NCBI RefSeq assembly: GCF_050942215.1
Contig: NZ_CP192056.1
Coordinates: 6,386,001-6,450,000 of the forward strand
Direction of reading: 5' to 3'
Source: Sphaerimonospora sp050942215
GTDB taxonomy: Bacteria > Actinomycetota > Actinomycetes > Streptosporangiales > Streptosporangiaceae
Length of the DNA stretch: 64,000 nucleotides
A program made the position numbers and the translations under genes. Below the pieces are notes generated by a model. It made no database searches and was not told where the DNA came from. It worked only from the letters and a program-made list of their open reading frames with translations. How positions within the stretch are numbered: the first letter of the stretch is position 1; every line of letters begins with the position of its first letter. Shown piece by piece: positions 41,812 to 50,210 of this stretch.

Positions 41812-42900
41812 CTAGGTGAGCCGGAGGGACATCACCAGGTAGCGGAAGCCGGAATCGCCCTCGCCTGTGATCAGGGCGGGGCGGGTCGGCGAGTCCATGT
41901 ACAGCCGTACGCGTTCGGTCTCGACTCCGTTCAGTCCGTCCAGCAGGTAGTGCGGCTGGAAGGCGATCTGGATGTCGTCCCCCGCCAGTTCGGCCTCGAT
42001 GATCTCGGTTCCCCGGCCGATCTCCGCGCCGCCCGCCTGGATCCGCACGTGGTCCTGGGCGAACGCGAGCCGTACGGCCGTGTTGCGCTCGGCGACCAGC
42101 GCCACCCGCTTGACGGCCTCGACGAACGGGGCGACGGCCAGGTCGGCGTGGATCGCCCACTGCTGTGAGAGCCGCGACCGGTAGTCGATGAACTGCTCGT
42201 CGAGCAGCCTGACCGTTGTGGTGCGGCCATGGCTGGAGAAACCGGCGATGTTCTCGCCCAGCCCGATCGACACCTCGCCGCCGCGCAGTGCGCGTGCCAC
42301 CTCGACCAGGACCCGTGCGGGCACCACCACGCCGTGCCGTTCGTCCTGTCGCTCGGGATGCCACAGGAAGTCCTCGGCGGCGATCCGATAGCGATCGGTG
42401 GCGGCCATCGTGACCTGGACGCCGTCGATGTCGACGCGGATGCCGGTGAGCATCGGCAGCGTCTCGTCCCGGCTCGCCGCAGCGGCCACGTGCCCCACAG
42501 CGGCAGCGAAGACGCCTCCACCCACCGCGCCGATCTTGGGGGGCATGAGCGGCAGGTTCGGGAAGTCCTCGTCCGGCAGCGTGAGCAGGCTGTACTCCAG
42601 GCTGCCGCAGCGCAGCACGGCCTCGGCACCGCTTCTGGCGATCTCGACAGGGCGGTCCGGCAGGCTCTTGGTGATCTCGACCAGCACCCGGCCCGGGATC
42701 AGCACGCGGCCGGGCTCGGCGACGTCGGCGTCGATCTGGGCACGGGCCGAGACATCGTAGTCGAAGGCCGAGACGTACAGGTCATCGGCGGCCTCGATCA
42801 GCAGTCCGGACAGCACCGGCAGGGCGGGCCTGCCCGGCAGCACACGGGCGGTCCAGGCCACGGCCTCGGCGAGCACGCTGCTGTTCACCTGGAATTTCAC
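41812..42900 (-). CDS. DNA polymerase III beta subunit (sliding clamp), paralogue
   Basis: The 362-aa protein has the three DnaN clamp domains, with KFQVNSSVLAEAVAWTARVL at the start, TLPDEDFPNLP, ETLPMLTGIRVDIDG and the C-terminus RYLVMSLRL. The canonical dnaN is next to dnaA, recF and gyrB, none of which is here, so this is probably a second clamp as found in many actinomycetes. The hydrophobic pocket for clamp-binding peptides seems present, but its role in replication or repair is unknown. It ends close to the GntR terminator and stands alone. Confidence 0.88.
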   Translation of the reverse strand: MKFQVNSSVLAEAVAWTARVLPGRPALPVLSGLLIEAADDLYVSAFDYDVSARAQIDADVAEPGRVLIPGRVLVEITKSLPDRPVEIARSGAEAVLRCGSLEYSLLTLPDEDFPNLPLMPPKIGAVGGGVFAAAVGHVAAAASRDETLPMLTGIRVDIDGVQVTMAATDRYRIAAEDFLWHPERQDERHGVVVPARVLVEVARALRGGEVSIGLGENIAGFSSHGRTTTVRLLDEQFIDYRSRLSQQWAIHADLAVAPFVEAVKRVALVAERNTAVRLAFAQDHVRIQAGGAEIGRGTEIIEAELAGDDIQIAFQPHYLLDGLNGVETERVRLYMDSPTRPALITGEGDSGFRYLVMSLRLT

Positions 42901-43002
42901 CCTGACCTCCTGCTCTCCCGCGCCACGTCTCGCTGCAACGGTAGCCCGCCGGGCCGACAGAAATGACCGGCGCGGGGGAAGACGGCCGTCCCGCCCCCGG
43001 AA

Positions 43003-43650
43003 CTACCGGCGGTTCAGGAACGCCAGCACGGCGAGCACCCGGCGGTTGTCGTCATCGGAGGGGACCAGGCCGAGCTTGGTGAAGATGCCGGCGGTGTGCT
43101 TGCCGACCGCGCTCTCACTCAGATACAACCGCTGGCCGATCGCCGCGTTGGATCTTCCCTCCGCCATGAGTTCCAGCACGTCGCGCTCGCGCGGAGTGAG
43201 CCTGCTCAGCGGCTCGTTGCGTGCGTTGCTGGCGAGCAGCTTTGCGATGACCTCCGGGTCCATGGCCGTACCACCGGCGGCCACGCGGCGCACCGCGTCC
43301 ACGAACTGCTCGCCGTTGAAGACGCGGTCCTTGAGCAGGTAGCCGATTCCACCCGAGCCGTCGGCCAGCAGTTCCCTGGCGTAGAGCTGCTCCACGTGCT
43401 GGGACAGCACGAGGATCGGCAGCCCCGGGATCCGCTCGCGTGCCGCCAGCGCCGCCTGCAGCCCCTCGTCGGTGAAGGTCGGCGGGAGCCGTACGTCGAC
43501 GACGGCCACATCGGGATGATCGCGGATCAGGGCTTCGAGCAGATCCGGACCGGATTCGACGGCGGCGACCACGTCGAAGCCGTGTGCGCGGAGCAGATGG
43601 ACCAGGCCCTCACGCAGGAGATGGAGATCCTCGGCGAGGACTACCCGCAC
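43003..43650 (-). CDS. NarL/LuxR-type response regulator
   Basis: The 215-aa protein has a receiver domain with phosphoacceptor Asp52 (VAVVDVRLPP) and acidic pair Glu7/Asp8. A C-terminal LuxR helix-turn-helix follows (LTPRERDVLELMAEGRSNAA, then IGQRLYLSESAVGKHTAGIF). GTG at 43650 follows GGAGGAGGG. It overlaps the end of the sensor kinase gene by 10 bp. The divergent ABC-2 exporter is the likely target. Confidence 0.93.
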   Translation of the reverse strand: MRVVLAEDLHLLREGLVHLLRAHGFDVVAAVESGPDLLEALIRDHPDVAVVDVRLPPTFTDEGLQAALAARERIPGLPILVLSQHVEQLYARELLADGSGGIGYLLKDRVFNGEQFVDAVRRVAAGGTAMDPEVIAKLLASNARNEPLSRLTPRERDVLELMAEGRSNAAIGQRLYLSESAVGKHTAGIFTKLGLVPSDDDNRRVLAVLAFLNRR

Positions 43651-45191
43651 GCTCCCTCCTCCGCACGCTTCTGCTGAGCGGTGAGCACCGCGGCAGCCGT
43701 GAACATGGTGCCTCCCATGAGAATCATCCCAACGATCACGGGCCACTGGAACGGCTCGGGGAGATGAAGGGCGAGGAACCACGACTTCTCGCGGACATCG
43801 AGGATCTTGAAGACCATCGGCACCAGTCCCTGCGGGAACAGGGGGAGCCAGCACAGCGTCCAGCCCACGGCGATCGTCACGCTCCGCCAGGTCGGCACCG
43901 GGGTCGCGACCGCGCCCAACGGCAGCTCGACGACCGCCGTCGTCGGGCCGCCGGGCGGGCTGTTCAGCGCGAGCACGCCGTCGAAAGCGGCGATCCTGCG
44001 CTCGATCCCGCTCAGGCCCGTGCCACGTGCCGGATCGGCCCCGCCCTGCCCGTCGTCCGTGACACTGATCCGCAGGTTGCCGCCACGCTGACTGATATCG
44101 ATCCACGCCTCGGTGGCGTCGCCGTGCCGTACGGCGTTCGTGAGCAGCTCACTGATCGCGAAGTAAGCGGCCGACTCGACGGGGACCGGCGGCCGTCCCG
44201 GCAGGTCGACGGTCACCCGGGTGTGCAGCGGGCTGTCGAGGGCGAGAGCCCGTACGGCGTCGCCGAGGCCGCGCTCGGCGAGGACCGGCGGATGGATGCC
44301 CCGCACGACCTGGCGCAGCTCGTGCAGCGCGGTCACGGACGCCTCCCTGGCCTTGGTGAGCAGTGCCTTCGCCGCGTTCGGATCGGAGTCGACGAGTTGC
44401 TCGGCCGCGCCGATCGTCATGCCGATGGCGACCAGCCGCGCCTGAGCCCCGTCGTGCAGATCACGCTCGATCCGCCGCAGCTCGGCGGCCTGGGAGTCCA
44501 CCACCTCGCCCCGAGTCCTGGCGAGGTGATCGACCCGCCGGGCCAGCCTGGCCTTCTCGGTCGGGGCGAGTAGGGAGTTGGCGATCTGCCCGTGGATGCG
44601 CACCCCCCACGGCGCCGTCCACGGCGCGGTGACCAGGGCCAGCCCGGCCCAGAGCAGGCCGACGTGCCAGTTTCCCCACACGACTTGCGCCGTGCCCGCC
44701 TCCGTGAACCGCACCATGCCGCCCCCGAGGCCGAAGAGGACGAGCAGCGCGGGAGCCCCGGCGAGCAGGCCACCGGACCAGAGACCGATCAGCAGGTAGG
44801 CGAGATCCCGCCAGGTGGCCGGATCGGTCGTCAGCCACTTCAGCCGGCGGTTGAACGCCGGTATCCGCGGCGTCCTGTAGAGGTTGCGTCCATCGCGGTA
44901 CCACCCGTCCGCCTGAGGCACCGGCGGGAGCGGAGCCGGCCGGTACGGCTCCTCGATCTTCACGCCCGACCACTCGCGGGCCAGCCGCCGTTCCAGGCGG
45001 GTCGCCGCCCGCGTGAGCCGTACGGCGGGCGGGAACAGGAACACCAGCCCCAGACCGAAGCTGAGCGTCGCGGCCAGCAACATGACCGCGGCCACCGCCT
45101 GCCCGAGCACGGCAACGCAGAGGAGAGCCGTGCCCCTGGCCAGCGCCTGCAGAGTCACGCCGCCCGCCGTTCTCAACCGTACGAGATCCAT
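43641..45191 (-). CDS. NarL-family sensor histidine kinase with extra C-terminal membrane helices
   Basis: The 516-aa kinase has four membrane segments in the N-terminal 190 residues. HisKA_3 follows with His246 (RIERDLHDGAQARLVAIG), then an HATPase domain (SELLTNAVRHG; DDGQGGADPARGTGLSGI). Two further membrane segments lie at about 437-460 and 483-504, after the ATPase domain, which is unusual for this family. They could place the catalytic core between membrane halves and let it sense drug or lipid. The gene is cotranscribed with the response regulator and divergent from the ABC exporter. Confidence 0.92.
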   Translation of the reverse strand: MDLVRLRTAGGVTLQALARGTALLCVAVLGQAVAAVMLLAATLSFGLGLVFLFPPAVRLTRAATRLERRLAREWSGVKIEEPYRPAPLPPVPQADGWYRDGRNLYRTPRIPAFNRRLKWLTTDPATWRDLAYLLIGLWSGGLLAGAPALLVLFGLGGGMVRFTEAGTAQVVWGNWHVGLLWAGLALVTAPWTAPWGVRIHGQIANSLLAPTEKARLARRVDHLARTRGEVVDSQAAELRRIERDLHDGAQARLVAIGMTIGAAEQLVDSDPNAAKALLTKAREASVTALHELRQVVRGIHPPVLAERGLGDAVRALALDSPLHTRVTVDLPGRPPVPVESAAYFAISELLTNAVRHGDATEAWIDISQRGGNLRISVTDDGQGGADPARGTGLSGIERRIAAFDGVLALNSPPGGPTTAVVELPLGAVATPVPTWRSVTIAVGWTLCWLPLFPQGLVPMVFKILDVREKSWFLALHLPEPFQWPVIVGMILMGGTMFTAAAVLTAQQKRAEEGACG

Positions 45192-45338
45192 CCGCCCACC
45201 TCTCCCCTGGCCAGTGTCGCCCAAGGCGAAGCCGCTGCGCAGTGCCCCTGGGCACCGTACGGGGGTGGGGATAAGTACACCCCGGCCGGGTCCCCAGCCG
45301 CATTCCCGTGCGGCCCTCCGGTTCCTAGCGTCGTAGTC

Positions 45339-46241
45339 ATGCCGATCATCACTGTGGACAACCTTCGCAAGACGTACGGAACGCGGATGGCCGTCGAAGA
45401 CGTCTCGTTCTCCGTGGACGAGGGCGAGATCTTCGGCATCGTCGGCCGCAACGGAGCCGGCAAGACGACGACGGTCGAATGCGTGGCCGGTCTGCGCACC
45501 CCGACGTCGGGGACCATCCGGGTGGAGGCCGACCTGAAGCAGCAGGTCGGGGTGCAGCTCCAGGACTGCTCGCTACCCGACAAGATCCGCGTCGGCGAGG
45601 CGCTACGCCTGTACGCCTCCTTCTACGCCCGGCCCGCCGACTGGCGCGCGCTGCTCGCGGAGACCGGCCTCGATCCGCGTACGGCCTTCGCGAAGCTGTC
45701 CGGCGGGCAGCGTCAGCGGCTGTCGATCGCGCTCGCCCTGGTCGGCGATCCGAAGATCGCGATCCTCGACGAGCTCACCACGGGTCTCGACCCCCAGGCC
45801 CGGCGGGACACCTGGGAGCTGATCGAGCGCATCAGGGAGCGCGGCGTGACCGTGATCCTGGTCACCCACTTCATGGAGGAGGTCGAGCGGCTGTGCGACC
45901 GCGTCGCGGTCATCTCTGCGGGCCGGGTCCTCGCGGTCGACACCCCGGCGGGACTCATCGCACGGGCGGGCGGCGAGCATCGGCTCACGTTCCGTACGCG
46001 CGAGCCCATCGACGGCCTGCCGGCGCTTCCCGAGGTGTCGGCCGTGACGCCGACCACGACGGCGGATGACGCCGTCGAGGTCGTGGTCACCGGCACCGGT
46101 GACCTGCTCACCGCGGTCATGGCCGTACTGCCCGCCTCGCTGATGTCCGACCTCCGCGTCGAGCGGACCACCCTCGACGACGCGTTCCTCACCCTCACCG
46201 GCCACCCTGCCGGGCACCTCGCCGCCCATTCCGCCGCTTAG
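45339..46241 (+). CDS. ABC-2 exporter ATP-binding protein
   Basis: The 300-aa ATPase is of the DrrA/CcmA type. Walker A GRNGAGKTT is at about 36-44, signature LSGGQRQRL at 120-128 and Walker B ILDELTTGLD, where the usual Pro after Glu is Leu. A C-terminal domain typical of drug exporters follows. Its ATG has no Shine-Dalgarno; TAGCGT lies 7 bases upstream, suggesting leaderless translation. The permease follows after 12 bp. The divergent sensor and regulator probably induce this exporter when the membrane is stressed. Confidence 0.93.
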   Translation: MPIITVDNLRKTYGTRMAVEDVSFSVDEGEIFGIVGRNGAGKTTTVECVAGLRTPTSGTIRVEADLKQQVGVQLQDCSLPDKIRVGEALRLYASFYARPADWRALLAETGLDPRTAFAKLSGGQRQRLSIALALVGDPKIAILDELTTGLDPQARRDTWELIERIRERGVTVILVTHFMEEVERLCDRVAVISAGRVLAVDTPAGLIARAGGEHRLTFRTREPIDGLPALPEVSAVTPTTTADDAVEVVVTGTGDLLTAVMAVLPASLMSDLRVERTTLDDAFLTLTGHPAGHLAAHSAA

Positions 46242-46253
46242 GAGACAGACGAC

Positions 46254-47009
46254 ATGGCGACCATCACCACCACGGCCCGGCTCGCGGCCGTGGAGACGAA
46301 GCTCTTCCTGCGCGAACCCGTCGCGGTCTTCTTCGCCGTATTACTCCCCGTCGCGCTGCTGCTGGCCCTGGGCGGCTCGATCCCGGGGTTCCGCGAGCCC
46401 GACCCCGCGCTCGGCGGACAGCGGTTCATCGACGCGCTGTTCCCCGGCATGATGATCCTGCTCTCGATCGTGATGCTCGCGCTGAGCACGCTGCCGTCGG
46501 CCCTGGTCGTCTATCGGGAGCGGGGTGTGCTCCGGCGGATGTCCACCACCCCCGTACGGCCGGGCGCACTACTGGCGGCCCAACTACTGATCAATCTGGG
46601 CGTGGCGGTCGCCGCGACGGCCCTGACCCTCGTGCTCGGCCACCTGGTCCTCGACATACCGGCCCCCCGCGCGTTCTGGGCGTTCGCCGGGGTCTTCCTG
46701 CTCGGTTCGCCGGCCATGTTCGCCATCGGCCTCTGCCTCGCCGCGGTGTCGCCGAACTCCCGGGTCGTCCAGGGAGCGGGCGCCGCGGTGACGTTCCCAC
46801 TGCTGTTCTTGGCCGGCATGTGGCTGCCGCGCCCGTTGATGCCCGAGGTCCTGGTCCGGATCAGCGACTTCACCCCGACGGGCGCGTTCGGCCAGGCACT
46901 CGCCGACACGCTCTCCGGGCAGGCCCCGCAGCCGCCGCACATCGCCGTACTCGCCGGATGGGCGGTGCTCTCCGGTCTCGCGGCGGCACGGCTGTTCCGC
47001 TGGGAATGA
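46254..47009 (+). CDS. ABC-2 type permease
   Basis: The 251-aa membrane protein has six hydrophobic helices in the DrrB pattern, with EPVAVFFAVLLPVALLLALG, MILLSIVMLALSTLPSALV, YRERGVLRRMSTTPVRPGAL and FPLLFLAGMWLPRPLMP. It is cotranscribed with the upstream ATPase and ends close to dnaB (convergent). Drug, peptide or lipid export is possible. Confidence 0.92.
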   Translation: MATITTTARLAAVETKLFLREPVAVFFAVLLPVALLLALGGSIPGFREPDPALGGQRFIDALFPGMMILLSIVMLALSTLPSALVVYRERGVLRRMSTTPVRPGALLAAQLLINLGVAVAATALTLVLGHLVLDIPAPRAFWAFAGVFLLGSPAMFAIGLCLAAVSPNSRVVQGAGAAVTFPLLFLAGMWLPRPLMPEVLVRISDFTPTGAFGQALADTLSGQAPQPPHIAVLAGWAVLSGLAAARLFRWE

Positions 47010-47039
47010 CCGGCTCCGAGGGCCGGGCGTCCCGCCGGA

Positions 47040-49907
47040 TCAGTGGGTGGCCATGTCCACGAACCGGCTGTAGTGGCCCTGGAAGGCGACCGTCACGGTC
47101 GCGGTGGGGCCGTTGCGGTGCTTGGCCACGATCAGGTCGGCCTCGCCCGCCCGGGGCGACTCGCGCTCGTACGCGTCCTCCCGGTGCAGCAGGATGACCA
47201 TGTCCGCGTCTTGCTCAATCGACCCAGACTCCCGCAAATCCGACACCTGTGGGCGTTTGTCGGTGCGCTGCTCGGGACCACGGTTGAGCTGGGAGATCGC
47301 GATGACCGGGACCTCCAGCTCCTTGGCCAGCAGCTTGAGCGCACGGGAGATCTCGGAGACCTCCTGCTGGCGGCTCTCGGTCTTCTTGGGCGAGCTCATG
47401 AGCTGCAGATAGTCGACGATCACGAATCGGAGGTCGTGGCGCTGCTTGAGACGGCGGCACTTCGCCCGGATCTCCATCATCGACATGTTCGGGGAGTCGT
47501 CGATGAACAGCGGCGCGTCGGCCACCTCGCCCATCCGCCGGGCCAGCCGGGTCCAGTCGTCGTCGTTCATCAGGCCTGACCGCATGGTGTGCAGCGCCAC
47601 CCGCGCCTCGGCCGACAGCAGTCGCATGGTGATCTCGTTGCGCGACATCTCCAGCGAGAAGATGACGGTCGCCAAACCATTCTTGATCGCCGCTGACCGG
47701 GCGAAGTCCAGGCCGAGAGTCGAATTATGCGTTGGAATGCATGTCTTGCCCGCCAAGTACATGTGGTCGGCGTTGTCCACCTCGACGCATCGAACCGGCA
47801 CCGAGGGCACCCGCCGGACATCCACTATGTGCCGGACCCGCGTCTCCGGGTGTGCCCTCGTCACCTGCCTTTCGGCCTTCCATGACAAACCGAACGCCTT
47901 CTCCGCAGGCGTAAAGTCGATCATGTAGCGGGTGGACGACTCCGCGCTCCCGCCCTCGACGGCTCTCGTCCTCATCGTGGCCTTGTGGCCAAGGCTCAAG
48001 ATCAGCTCGAAGGCGTCTTCCGCGAGCCGCTCGTTCGCGACCGCGAGCTGGACCTGGCCGCTCCGGCTCACATGACCGTCGGCGTCCAGGAGGCCGGCCA
48101 GTAGAGCCCGGCGCTGTCCTATGGAAGCGCGCAAATATCGCCCGGGTATGTGCTTGTCGCCGAGGACCCCGAGGCCGCGCAGAACCGCCTGAACGCCGCC
48201 ACGGTGGTTTCGGCAGGCCCGGCATCGCCTTCCGCCGCTCGACGGGCCCCCGCAGCCGGCGCAGGCCGGGGCGGGCACCGGGTCCGGCACGATAGGTGCC
48301 TTCCCTCCGCAAGACCGACCAGCACACGTACGCGCCGACGTCGCCTTCGGCACGAAGAGCCTTCCGCGGACGACGCAGGCACACGCCGGCGGGGACAGAG
48401 GCTCTGGAAGCTCCAGGGAGTAGCCGACGCTCGACCCGTCGTGAGCGACCCGCAGACCTTCCGCTTCTACGCGCTCGATGATCTCAGGTTCGACGGTCGT
48501 GAGCCTTGCGCTCTCGCCATGTCCGCCACCCAGCCATAAGCCCAGAACGTAAGGCGAGAGCGGAAGATCCCGTTCGGGAAGATCGAAAGGCTCCGCGACG
48601 GCGACCGCGTGGATCGGCCGCTCGTCAGCCGATGCGCACCGCAGCGTCGCCGCGATCTCCTCAGTGGTCACGATGCCACCGTGGACGGCGGTCACGGCCG
48701 GGTCCTCGAGGCGGCACGCGCGCGCGTTCACAGCGCCGAAGAGCCGTCTACGGGAATGGACCGGCGTGTCCCACGCGCGGCTTCCGGCCGGGCCCCCGAC
48801 CGAGCGAGGGGGCTTCCCCGCAGTTCCGGTCTCTTCCCGCACCGTGTGCGGCGCATGACGAATCTCCCTCCCCGCGACGGCGAGGGCTTTCTGATTCGCG
48901 ACGAACTCGTCAGGTCTCGTCAGCGATGACGCGTAAACCTCCCGAACTCGATCCGGCGAGGCGGGCGGCCGGGTGCGTTCCTTCTCTGACCGCCGCCGTC
49001 GGGCGGCGCGCATGATCGTTCGCCACTGGTGCTGGGCGTCGGCCACGATCACGGTGCCGTCGCTGAACTCGACCTCGTAACAGGGCCTGCCGATCATCAC
49101 ATCCGTGGCCGCCACGACGCGGGTGGGAGCCCCATCGGCGCCGAGAAGACGATCGCCGACCTGAACCTCCCCCATGGTCGTCCAGCCGGTGGGTGTGGGC
49201 AGCGGCGTGTCGAGAGCAAGTGCCTTGCCGATCGCCGGTCTCGCGGCCACGACGATCATCTGGCCGGGGTGGAGGCCGTTGGTCAGCGCGTCGAGGTCCT
49301 GGAACCCGGTCGGAACCCCGACCATCTGGCCGCTGCGGCTGCCGATCGCCTCGATCTCGTCGAGGGCGCCCGGCATGATCTCCGAGAGCGGGAGATAGTC
49401 CTCGGAGGTACGCCGCTCGGTCACCTTGTAGATCTCGGCCTGCGCCCGGTCGACGAGATCGTCGACCTCCTCGCCCTGCCCGCCGTACCCGTAGGAGACG
49501 ATCCGCGTGCCGGCCTCGATCAGCCGCCGCAGGATGGCCTGCTCCCGGACGATCTTCGCGTAGTAGCCGGCGTTGGCGGCCGTCGGAACGGTGGCGGTCA
49601 GCGTGTGGAGGTAGGCGCCGCCGCCCACCCGGGCGACCTCGCCGCGCCGCTGCAGCTCGTTGAACACGGTGACCGAGTCGGCGGGCTCACCCCTGCCGTA
49701 GAGATCGATGATCGCGTCGAAGATGATCTGGTGGGCCGGGCGGTAGAAGTCGTCGGCGCGCAGCACCTCGATCACGTCGGCGATGGCGTCCTTGGACAGC
49801 AGCATGCCGCCCAGCACCGACTGCTCGGCCTCGATGTTGCTCGGTGGCGTCCGCTCGAATGTCGAGTCCGATTCCCCGGGTCCCCCCGGGAAGTCGATCA
49901 CGCTCAC
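47040..49907 (-). CDS. dnaB: Replicative DNA helicase DnaB interrupted by an intein
   Basis: The 955-aa precursor holds a 455-aa helicase: an N-terminal DnaB domain (NIEAEQSVLGGMLLSKDAI), then RecA-like ATPase whose P-loop reads ARPAIGK/STLGLDFARSA across the intein junction, Walker B FVIVDYLQLM and SQLNRGPEQRTDKRPQVSDL. The intein is 229-728 and splits the Walker A motif, so the helicase works only after splicing. GTG at 49907 is chosen after a G-rich site; an open frame extends upstream to 51761 but lies antisense to the MATE gene. DnaA boxes lie in the region upstream. Gene order with rplI, rpsR and ssb matches Streptomyces. Confidence 0.96.
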   Translation of the reverse strand: MSVIDFPGGPGESDSTFERTPPSNIEAEQSVLGGMLLSKDAIADVIEVLRADDFYRPAHQIIFDAIIDLYGRGEPADSVTVFNELQRRGEVARVGGGAYLHTLTATVPTAANAGYYAKIVREQAILRRLIEAGTRIVSYGYGGQGEEVDDLVDRAQAEIYKVTERRTSEDYLPLSEIMPGALDEIEAIGSRSGQMVGVPTGFQDLDALTNGLHPGQMIVVAARPAIGKALALDTPLPTPTGWTTMGEVQVGDRLLGADGAPTRVVAATDVMIGRPCYEVEFSDGTVIVADAQHQWRTIMRAARRRRSEKERTRPPASPDRVREVYASSLTRPDEFVANQKALAVAGREIRHAPHTVREETGTAGKPPRSVGGPAGSRAWDTPVHSRRRLFGAVNARACRLEDPAVTAVHGGIVTTEEIAATLRCASADERPIHAVAVAEPFDLPERDLPLSPYVLGLWLGGGHGESARLTTVEPEIIERVEAEGLRVAHDGSSVGYSLELPEPLSPPACACVVRGRLFVPKATSARTCAGRSCGGKAPIVPDPVPAPACAGCGGPSSGGRRCRACRNHRGGVQAVLRGLGVLGDKHIPGRYLRASIGQRRALLAGLLDADGHVSRSGQVQLAVANERLAEDAFELILSLGHKATMRTRAVEGGSAESSTRYMIDFTPAEKAFGLSWKAERQVTRAHPETRVRHIVDVRRVPSVPVRCVEVDNADHMYLAGKTCIPTHNSTLGLDFARSAAIKNGLATVIFSLEMSRNEITMRLLSAEARVALHTMRSGLMNDDDWTRLARRMGEVADAPLFIDDSPNMSMMEIRAKCRRLKQRHDLRFVIVDYLQLMSSPKKTESRQQEVSEISRALKLLAKELEVPVIAISQLNRGPEQRTDKRPQVSDLRESGSIEQDADMVILLHREDAYERESPRAGEADLIVAKHRNGPTATVTVAFQGHYSRFVDMATH
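47724..49223 (-). other. DnaB intein, class 3 (WCT type), with LAGLIDADG endonuclease domain
   Basis: The intein covers 500 codons from ALALDTPLPT to TCIPTHN, between Lys228 and Ser of the Walker A loop. It starts with Ala and not Cys or Ser. It carries the class-3 triad: Trp67 in ADAQHQW, Cys479 in VPVRCVEVD and Thr498 in PTHN, with C-extein Ser. The second LAGLIDADG is LLAGLLDADG (374-383). The first, VLGLWLGGGHG (226-236), has Gly where the catalytic Asp usually lies, so the endonuclease is probably weak or dead. Between the motifs is a Cys-rich insert (C300, C305, CAGC at 321-324, CRAC at 334-337) that resembles a zinc ribbon. Confidence 0.9.
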
Positions 49908-50009
49908 CTCACACCCCCCTGCCGGCCCACGTGCCGTACCCCGCCCCGCCCATCGGTTCCGGCTCGGTCCGTCAGTCTCTCGGGCCACGGGGCCCACGGC
50001 AACCTCGAC

Positions 50010-50086
50010 TGTGGACAATGCTGTGGAAAAGATGTGCAGGTTCCGCCCTCTACGTGTGGGAACCCTGAGGACAGCCCTGTGGACAA
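50010..50086. promoter_or_regulatory. DnaA-box cluster between dnaB and the MATE gene
   Basis: TGTGGACAA, the reverse complement of the actinobacterial DnaA box TTGTCCACA, occurs perfectly at 50010 and 50078. TGTGGAAAA (50022) and TGTGGGAAC (50055) are one or two changes away, and TGTGGAGGA (50138) is weaker. The boxes lie in the dnaB/MATE divergent promoter region and could couple dnaB expression to DnaA. They are too few for an origin. Confidence 0.65.
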
Positions 50087-50210
50087 GACTGCGGCCGACC
50101 GCGAAATTCCGGCCCGACCTGGGCTTTCTCCGTCCACCTCCTGTGGAGGAAAAAAACCAAGCCGGGCCGATACCGATCGAGCATGGCTCAGTAAGCCGCA
50201 AAATAGGTTC

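Noticed and set aside
50010..50160. Chromosomal origin of replication
   Set aside because: Only two perfect DnaA boxes; no dnaA nearby, and the dnaN here is isolated. Actinomycete origins have many more boxes.
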